Assembly (NCBI GenBank): GCA_010909165.1
Contig: MU008163.1
Location: 434,001-498,000 of the forward strand
DNA length: 64,000 nt
Direction of reading: 5' to 3'
DNA from: Anthoceros angustus
Lineage: Eukaryota; Streptophyta; Anthocerotopsida; Anthocerotales; Anthocerotaceae
Translations under genes and position numbers: made by a program
Shown here: one piece after another, positions 56,940 through 64,000 of the stretch
Layout: each line of letters starts with the position of its first letter
Position numbering within the stretch: position 1 is the stretch's first letter
The notes under the pieces: model-generated
Database searches by the model: none
Told to the model about the DNA's origin: nothing
Seen by the model: only the letters and a program-made list of their open reading frames with translations

Positions 56940-58510
56940 ATGGTATCGGAGTGAATAGCAAGGATGAAAGCTTGCTGCTGCTAAAAGATTCCCCACAAAG
57001 TGTGGCAATTCCGAAGCCTGTGGCTCGGCCCGCGAGTGGCCAAGATGTGGAACCACCAACGATTGCGCAACCAATTTGGATTTAGAAACACACTCTTGAT
57101 CTACCATGTGGAGACTATGTTTGTGCTAATGCATAAGGCTGCAGACGTGCACTCGCCAATATAAATATGGTCTCCGGACATGGGCCATGGGTCCTGCGGT
57201 GGTGAGTCCTCCGAGCTCGCTAATGTGGAGCGTGGACCTCCGTCACGGTCCCCAACCTCCGTCCTCCCGCTCGTTGGTCTTGAACCACCCATATCTCGAC
57301 TACATACACGCATCTGTGCAATTACAAATATTTTGGCTAATACAAATGATGGAAATCACGGATACCCAGTTATTTAGAAGAACATTTAGCTGATGATTTT
57401 ATTAATCTGTATTTACGATTTCTTGACCTCACTTAAAATGACTAGGGCTCTTCATGTGCATGCTCTTTTGACGGTTGACGGTGAACCGGCTACCTATCAA
57501 GAGGCACTCAGTGGGCCCAATGGTGCAGCATGGAAAGCCGCAATAGAAAGTGAGTATAATTCTTTGCTTTTAAAATCATACTTGGGATTTAGTCTCACTT
57601 CCTCCTAGTTGTAAACTCATCCTAGGCAAGTGGGTATTTAAAAAGAATTTTAAATGTTGATGGTTCTGTTGAACGTTATAAAGCTCGACTTGTTGTTAAA
57701 GGTTATAGCGTCACGTAGATTATCAAGAGACTTTTGCCCGTAGTCAAGACCCAATCCTTGAGGGTTCTCTTAGCCTTAGCCTTAGAGTTGAATTTAGACA
57801 TCCATCAAATGGATGTTTGCACCGCCTTTATGGGGAACTTAAGGAGGAAATATGTATGCACATGAGGGCTATGAAGATGCCAATCGAGCTTGTTTGTAAG
57901 TTGCTCACGATAAAATAGCTTACTATTAGGGCACTCTTCACTAGGGCACCTAGGACTTAATGATTAATTTAGTCCTTAGGGCACTAAGTAGTTTCTTCTA
58001 GTAGTTATTTAATTGGTTAGTTGTTACAACCACTTAACGGTTACAACAACCTTGCCTACATAAAGGCATGTACTTTCTATTATGAACTATCTTCAAACAG
58101 AGGTGGAGTATGGAGCAATGACACAGGCTGCCAAGGAAATTTTGTGGATTCGAAGTTTCCTCAAAGGTTTGAAACAGCTGCAGCCACGACCCATGCAACT
58201 GTGGTATGATAACCAATCTGCTATTGCCTTGTCAAAGAATCTTGTATTTCATGCCCGTTCCAAATATATCGAAATCTCTCATCACTTTTATAAGGCAAGT
58301 TGTGGAGAACAATGAGGTAAGTGTCTCTTATGTGCCCACTAGTGAAAACACTACTGATTTTCTCACAAAAGCTTTACCTAGGCTAGTTCATGAGAAGCAT
58401 ACACTAGCAGCAGGAGTGCTAGAAATTCCAGCGGCAGAGTTAAAAGGCATACCCCACTAGTCTCTATCCGTTTACTAACTAAGTGGGAGCTTTTTTGTTC
58501 AGACACAGAG
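56940..58510 (+). pseudogene. Deleted Ty1/copia element, copy 3
   Basis: Primer-binding site TGGTATCGGAGT at 56941-56952 follows an LTR-like end. RT begins near 57430 (EPATYQEALSGPNGAAWKAA), with WVFKK, ERYKARLVVKGYS (57670-57715) and HQMDVCTAFMGNL (57801-57840). A large deletion then removes the YxDD block; RNase H resumes with TEVEYGAMTQAAKEILWIRS, LWYDNQSAIALSKNLVFHAR (58200-58260) and NNEVSVSYVPTSENTTDFLT (58308-58367). The polypurine-like AAGTGGGAGC is at 58481-58490. Best-preserved copy of this family. Confidence 0.88.
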
Positions 58511-58519
58511 CCTTCAACC

Positions 58520-59296
58520 TCTCTACAGATACAGATACAGATAGAGATACGGATACGGATACGGATACGGATACAGATATAGATACAGATACAAATACAA
58601 ATACAGATACAGATACGAGATACGATACGATACGATACGGTCTGAGATCTGATACGAGATACTGAGATAGATACAGATACAGATACGATACAGACATGAT
58701 ACGATACATAGATACGAATACGAATACGGTCTGAATACGAGATACGGTCTGAGATCTGAGATACGAGATACGGTCTGAGATCTGAGATACGATACATAGA
58801 TACAGATACGAATCTGATACGAATCTGATACGATACGGTCTGATACAGATACGAATCTGATACGAGATACGGATACAGATACGTATACAGATACGGTCAC
58901 AGATACAGATACGAGATACGAGATACGGTCTGATCTGATACAGATCTGAGATACAGATACGAGATACGATACGGTCTGAGATACATGAGATACGAATCTG
59001 ATACGAGATACGGTCTGAGATCTGATACGATACGGTCTGAGATACGATACAGATACGATACGGTCTGATACGAGATACGAATACAGATATGATACGATAC
59101 GATACGGTCTGATACGATACAGATATGTATAGATACGGTCTGAGATCTGAGATACGATATGATACGAGATACGAATCTGAGATACGGTCTGATACAGATA
59201 CAGATACAGATACGAATCTGATACAAATACGATACGATACGAGATACGAGATACAGACATGATATGAGATACGAATACGATACGATACTGAGATAC
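58520..59296. repeat. GATACG-type satellite, copy 3
   Basis: Opposite polarity to copies 1 and 2. It starts with a GATACG run (about 58543-58573), then words GATACG, GATACAGATAC and CGGTCTGAGATC. The CATGTC word common in copies 1 and 2 is rare here and GGTCTGA is common instead. Confidence 0.9.
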
Positions 59297-59302
59297 ATAC
59301 CT

Positions 59303-59475
59303 GACGATCGATTTTGACTCTAATAACTACATACGAGGGAAGCCAGCATGCCCGTGTGAACTGGGACGATCGATTTTGACTCCAATGACCATACGCCCAG
59401 GTGAACTGGGGCGATCGATTTCGACTCTAATGACCATACGCCCAGGTGAATTGGGGCGATCGATTTAGACTCTAT
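59303..59475. repeat. CGATCG minisatellite, copy 3
   Basis: Four cores GCGATCGATTT or ACGATCGATTTTG separated by about 50 bp; GACCATACGCCCAGGTGAA is repeated at 59388-59406 and 59431-59449. Confidence 0.8.
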
Positions 59476-59739
59476 TAAAATAGTTACCCAGCCGGGCTTG
59501 AATGAATGAAAGATTGTGGAAGAATGGTTCCCCATCCCAGCATTGATCCGCCATACGGGGTGCTTCACGTTGTGATATCATCTAGTGTATGTGCACCCCA
59601 ATTTTTGGGCACCCCAATCAATGAAGACATCCTCAAGTGAATCTCTTTTCTCATTCCTCGTGTGCTCACCGACTCGCGCTTAGATCCTTTTCTTAGCAGC
59701 GATGCCCTTGGTGAGATGAATCCTGCCTTTAAGTTCTTT

Positions 59740-60490
59740 AGTCCACAAGCTCAACACCAGTCCACAACCTGAACCGTGAACGAGTTTTTTACAATCTATA
59801 CCCGTGTATGCATTGGGGCCCCCAGACCCTCGGCCTCAGCACAGCAACAGATCAGGAGTGGAAGCAGCACAGTAGGCATGACATAATATAACGGCTGCCG
59901 CTGCATCAAACCCGATACGTACGGATGCACAAATACGCATTGCAGCGCTAGGCTAACACACGCGGAACACACCACTCTCTGCGGAGCACACAGAGACAAG
60001 AGCAAGGCAGAAACAGGCAGGAACAGAGCATCGAACGGAGTTCACCTCAGAGGAAGGAAGCATCTCGACGTGAAGGCTGCAGAAAGGCTGGCTACGGGCT
60101 TGCTGTGGAGGCGCGGCCATTCATACAAGCGGGATCTCGAGCCGACATCCACAGCAACCGCCTTGAGAAGGCGGCGTCAACCTCCGCAGCCCAGCAGTGC
60201 TGGCTGCAAACCGGAACTGCTGCAGCAAGAGGCGCAACCGTAGGCCTGCTCACAAGTCCGTCGTCCAAGGCAGAGCGGGGAAGAACAGCGAGCTCCACAG
60301 AGGAGAATGGTTTTGCACAGCAATCCAAAGGCAGCTTCAGGAATAGCGAGAGCTCAAGGAGAGGGTTTTCGCATTCTGCTTGCAAGCTAGCGGGGCTGCA
60401 GATTAATGTAAGGCGGGCCGAAGTATGGAAGACAAGATGGGGAGGTGCCCGCGGTAGGGCACGGACGATTCTGAGCGTGTGACAAACGTG
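59740..60490 (-). repeat. ADC-type leader, diverged subtype
   Basis: Reverse complement of 26891-27640; keeps TCACCTCAGAGGAAGGAAGC (60042-60061) and ends at CTGAGCGTGTGACAAACG. Confidence 0.5.
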
Positions 60491-61220
60491 TACTCTGAGA
60501 GCCCACTACAGTCCATCACAGAAGGGTTCCAACAAAAATGTGACGCCCGTCCAGAATGTAGAGCACTCTGTTGGGTGCTCTGAAACTTCTGCACAATAAA
60601 TCAAATTTGTGATGGGACCCTCCTCTCATGCACTCTTGCGGGTTCTACAAGGTCTGATTGCTAAATAGCATTCGCTAACCACAAGCAAGGGTGACCCATT
60701 TTTTCTCCACGATGGCCGGACATCAGCCTGTTGTCATCTCGCGAAAACAAAAGAACATCTGGCCTCTGTGACTATGACGGCCTCTGTGACGATGACGGCG
60801 AAGACGTCATTTGTGTGGTGACAGCAAGCAATAAGATAGTTATCGCATATGCCTTAAAAAACACACCTGAGGAGAAGTTGGAGAACCCAGCGAGGATGCG
60901 TGAGCTGACAGAGCCGATCTGGCAGCGATGTGTCCAACCCCTGAAACAGCCTTCCACAGTGAAACAGGGTTAGCAGTCCTGCAAGTGTGATAGACTATGT
61001 GCTTGAAGTGGACATGCTTGGGTACTGCAGCAGACTGGTTCCCAAGAAGAAAAAAGGATCCTGAGCACCCCATCAGCAGTTACTTGTCCGGGTCCATACA
61101 TGCATGCAAGTTCAAGGCAAGGTTTGCAGCTAAAGCTGTTCCCAAGCTTGCGCAAACCACAATTCCTTCGGTATATGTATACAGCTGATCATCAGGAAGG
61201 TGAAGACGGCTTATTGATGA
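60491..61220 (+). repeat. Family B, diverged subtype, with 80-residue frame
   Basis: Frame 60731-60973 reads GLCDYDGLCDDDGEDVICVV, ASNKIVIAYALKNTPEEKLE and MRELTEPIWQRCVQPL, a regular-looking protein piece not recognised; DYDGLCD/DDDG is a small internal duplication. After a frame change SIHACKFKARFAAKAVPKLA (about 61090-61150) leads to the hairpin. This subtype is less damaged than the copies at 1331 and 17037. Confidence 0.45.
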
Positions 61221-61253
61221 TCAATCCAACCATGAAATACCTGGTTGGATTGA
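61221..61253. repeat. Family-B hairpin, diverged subtype
   Basis: TCAATCCAACCA (61221-61232) pairs with TGGTTGGATTGA (61242-61253). Confidence 0.85.
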
Positions 61254-61639
61254 CCAGCGAGCAGCCTTCCTGAAGTTTACTAGATCTACGGCAGAGCAGG
61301 CCTGGCCAAGCAGTTAACTAGATCTACAGCAAAGCAGGCCTGGCTAGTAAACAGTCCGAGAGCAAAAATCGGCTTCTGCTTCCTATACCTTAAGAGGACT
61401 AACCTAGCCAGCTCACATAAAATAAAATGTGCTCTGCCCCAAAACTCCCTCCGCACCTCACAATGCTCACCCCGGGATACTATGAACTCATGTAAAATGG
61501 AGCATATTCTATTTTCACATCAGTTCGCAGTATGTCGGTGCTTATAGTTGTTGCAGTGGTAGGACGAGGAGCGGAAGCTGCGATCTGAGCCTGCATCAAG
61601 TTCTGGTCCGGCAGGGGTTACGTAGCCTCCGGGTCAGGT
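61254..61639. repeat. Family C with internal duplication
   Basis: TACTAGATCTACGGCAGAGC and TAACTAGATCTACAGCAAAG (61279 and 61316) mark a 37-bp tandem duplication. No gene seen. Confidence 0.45.
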
Positions 61640-62590
61640 TTCCTCAACCCGGGTCTTGAGGGCCTGCAGCATGGTGTCAGGCTTATGCTACATGAGTCGA
61701 ACCACATCAATGACTGTCTGGCCTCGACAGACTCCTCAATGTCATAAGCCACCGCTCCTTCTTCTGTGTAAACCGCACAATATTGTTAACCTGGCGGAGA
61801 ACCTTCAAGCTCAAGCTGGCGAGCACGTCGGATTGTTGGGAGAAAGAGGACCATATCGAGCCCACGAGTTCTTCTGCCGATCCGAGCGAGTCTGCCACTG
61901 CTATAAGAGTCTTATCCATGCTCTCAGTATCACCGCATTTTTATTACCACTAGCAGCTCCAGCTCCTGCAGTATCACCGCCGCATTTTCGAGCACCACCA
62001 GCAGCCCCAGCTCCTGCAGTATCGATATCACAGCAGCATTTTGGAATACTACCAGCAGCTCCAGAGCTCCAGCTCTGCCGCCGCAGCGTCTGTGGACCCA
62101 GGAGCGTCCTGTGGCTGAAGATGCGGAGCTGCAGCGTCTTTGTCCGGCCGGGAGCGTAGTATGGCTGAAGATGCGGAGTTCGAGCGGGACCTGAACCTGG
62201 GGCGATGGACTGACGAGGAACGCATGATGGGCGAGAAGGATGCTGAGTCGAATCGACGAGGACGGCAGCTACGGATCTTGATCCGTAGCGGGCGCCGCCT
62301 CAGCCAGGCAGGGTGGGCTGGAGCTTCCACCCGGGTGCGTACTGGAGCACTCCATCCCTGGACTTCGTTGCAACACCTCCACTTTGCGCCGCATGTTGCT
62401 GCAAGACTGTCAGCCGCTCCAGCCATGCCCCACAGGCTGGTAGTCGCATTTGTGCAAGACATCTTCCGCCCAATCCGCGGGCTGCAATATTTGTGGGGCC
62501 ATGGAAGCTTTCATCTTCCTCCTCCCAGAGCCCGCACAATCTGTCTTCTGCACACATGCACGGGAAACATCTTTTAGCTAAAAGACTGCC
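61640..62590 (-). pseudogene. ADC-related amino-terminal fragment, copy 9
   Basis: The minus strand at 62440-62590 reads FPCMCAEDRLCGLWEEEDES and GLGGRCLAQM, matching the amino-terminal region of copies 5, 7 and 8 (EEEGESFRGPTN, GGRCLAQ). Further down, a 70-residue frame (61919-61707; ALIAVADSLGSAEEL-like, VLASLSLKVLRQVNNIVRFT) is unassigned. Nothing matching the ADC barrel is present. The identification rests on the paralogous leader and the short amino-terminal match, so it is weaker than for the other copies. Confidence 0.45.
61935..62080 (-). repeat. Three-unit tandem repeat coding for Gly/Ala
   Basis: CAGCTCCAGCTCCTGCAGTATC-like units (61955, 62003, 62050) of about 48 bp; minus-strand text DTAGAGAAGGARKCGG. 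Confidence 0.7.
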
Positions 62591-63960
62591 GGGCGCACCA
62601 TAACGCAACAAGCTGTCAACCTTGCAATCAAGTGCTGCACAAAACCCTGCAAACAACAGTCTTGTGTTCTTCTCCATGTGATCAAATCAAGACATGAGCA
62701 AGATGACACCATATTCAAGTCTGTGAGCAAGAAGAAGGAAGAAAGCTACATATTACTCTGACACCTGTGACCTGTGTATAAAACACGTCTGCAAGTCCAC
62801 AAAACTCAACACCAATCCACAACGTGACTCGTGAACGATTGTTACAAACTATGTGCATCCGTGTACGACATAGAGCTACCAGGCCCATGGCCGCATGCGC
62901 AGCACAGCAACAAATAAATCACGAGTGCGAATAGCAGCCCAGCAGGCATGGCATAACAGCACAGCCGCCGCCGCATCAAATCCTCTACGGATGCGAGTTC
63001 ACGCATTGCAGCGCTACGCTACACAGGCACAGCACAAACACACCACTCCTGCGGAGCTACAAAAAAAGAGCACGGCAGAAACAGGCGGGGCACAACATGG
63101 AACGGACCTCACCTCAGAGGAAGGAAGCATCTGGACGTGGAGGCTGCAGATAGCCCTACGGGCCTGCGGTGGAGGCGCGGTCATTGATGCAAGCGGGATG
63201 TCGAGCTAACAGCCACAGCAGCCGCCTCAAGCAGCAGGCGGGGACATCCTCGGCATGCCCAGCAGTGCTGGATGCAAACCGGAACCGCTGCGGCAAGCGC
63301 TTGCAAGGTTCCGTAGGCTCGCTTACAAGACCAACGTCCAAGGTAGACCAGGAATCAACAGCCAGGTCCACAGAGGGAACTCTTTTTGCACAGCAAGGCA
63401 AGGGATAGCTTCACCACAGCGCTAGCTAAGCCGCTTGCAAGCTAGCGAGGACACCGCGGTTGCAGATTAACACAAGGCGAGGTGTTGGCTGGTGGAAGGA
63501 GGCTTCAAGGAGGAGTATGGAAATAGATTTGGCGAGGCAATCGACTAGGGCACGGACTACTCTGACTCAACACGTCACTAATCCTCTCACGATAGTAGTG
63601 TCGCACGGAGGAACTCTCACCCATTCCCACTCGGTCTCCGACACGATAGTAGTCTCGCGCGGAAGAACTCTCACCCACTCCCACTCGGTCTCCTGACAGG
63701 AAACAAGGTATGTACTCTCCCCCCAAAGCAAAACGTGGTCTCCCGCCCAAGAACTCCCACCGACCCCACTTGGCATTCACAACAGTTATGTCAGCGGCAG
63801 CCAGCTGGAACTTTCTTAGCGACCCCACTTGGCATTCACAACTGTTCTCCGCGGGAGGAGCCAGCTGGAACTTCAATAGCGAGTTTGAGAATAGAACGAG
63901 ATATATCTTGAGAGTAGCTCCGTAGGACATTTTATAGCGGGCGGTCACGTAGGCCTGTGA
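62591..63960 (-). repeat. ADC-associated leader with promoter region
   Basis: Extends further upstream than any other copy: instead of an LTR, 63590-63945 holds two pairs of tandem duplications, GATAGTAGTSTCGC (63593 and 63643) and GCGACCCCACTTGGCATTCA (63759-63778, 63819-63838), and a TATA box. Donor-like complement CTCACCTCAG at 63108-63117. This looks like the ancestral promoter end of the leader. Confidence 0.5.
63929..63937 (-). promoter_or_regulatory. TATA box candidate for ADC leader
   Basis: CTATAAAAT on the minus strand, 30-40 bp upstream of the ATATCTCGTTCTATTC stretch where transcription could begin; direction agrees with the leader and ADC fragment. Confidence 0.4.
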
Positions 63961-64000
63961 TCCGACTCAAGGGTGTTTGATCGTGAAGTTCTAATGAACT

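Larger units (their letters stand above)
48603..59690. repeat. Large palindrome, centre near 53978
   Basis: Left arm: CGATCG minisatellite, satellite, copia (minus), unknown frames, LTR (minus), leader (plus). Right arm: leader (minus), LTR (plus), the same frames, copia (plus), satellite, minisatellite. Outer ends match: GAGGAATGAGAAAAGAGATT at 48601-48620 and its complement near 59650-59669. Arms are about 5.4 and 5.7 kb. Confidence 0.8.

Noticed and set aside
1-64000. Prokaryotic-style operons, origins or defence islands
   Set aside because: No operon structure or ribosome-binding sites; content is eukaryotic retroelements and plant gene fragments.

Overview
This is nuclear DNA of a land plant: fragments of PLS-class PPR genes and of plant-type arginine decarboxylase (ADC), plus Ty1/copia, Ty3/gypsy and LINE remnants, with no compact gene layout. 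Large diverged PPR debris fields may fit a fern, lycophyte or bryophyte, but I cannot fix the lineage. I see no gene that looks intact. The window is a mosaic of about ten repeat families that recur in both orientations.

The main families are: (1) PPR-E pseudogene pieces on the minus strand (1-1330, 13480-13990, 16725-17036, 24006-25167, 30600-31465); (2) an unidentified family, here called B, ending in a strong hairpin (1331-2349, 7021-8089, 13990-14096, 17037-18047, 25168-26168, 38036-39364, 60491-61600); (3) ADC pseudogenes (2357-4165, 8097-10260, 10290-11180, 18058-19888, 33135-34290, 34284-35345, 39365-41115, 46840-48105, 61640-62590), many carrying an AT-hook-like block in the middle of the decarboxylase; (4) a GC-rich leader that lies upstream of ADC and in several copies abuts a roughly 420-bp LTR; (5) a deleted copia element joined to a GTATCT/GATACG satellite, in three copies; (6) gypsy reverse transcriptase with an internal in-frame tandem repeat, in two copies; (7) a LINE at 19.9-23.9 kb with a second endonuclease piece at 45.9-46.8 kb.

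Layout: 0-12.2 kb holds PPR, B, ADC, leader, LTR, gypsy, ADC and leader. Much of about 2.9-10.3 kb recurs in direct orientation at about 34.4-40.9 kb. The 12.2-16.7 kb stretch is mostly unassigned, with a probable copia LTR and primer-binding site. PPR, B and ADC pieces follow to 19.9 kb, then the LINE, then PPR and B, then an inverted composite block (leader, satellite, copia) to 30.4 kb. From 31.5 to 36.5 kb two ADC-leader-LTR units face each other. From 48.6 to 59.7 kb the sequence is one large palindrome centred near 53.98 kb. The window closes with B, a diverged ADC fragment and the only leader copy that keeps a plausible TATA promoter.

Several joints between families fall exactly on 7-14 nt shared by both parents, so the region looks built by repeated microhomology-driven template switching or recombination. 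Paralogous copies differ largely by short indels, so unpolished long-read sequence must be excluded before the pseudogene state is taken literally.
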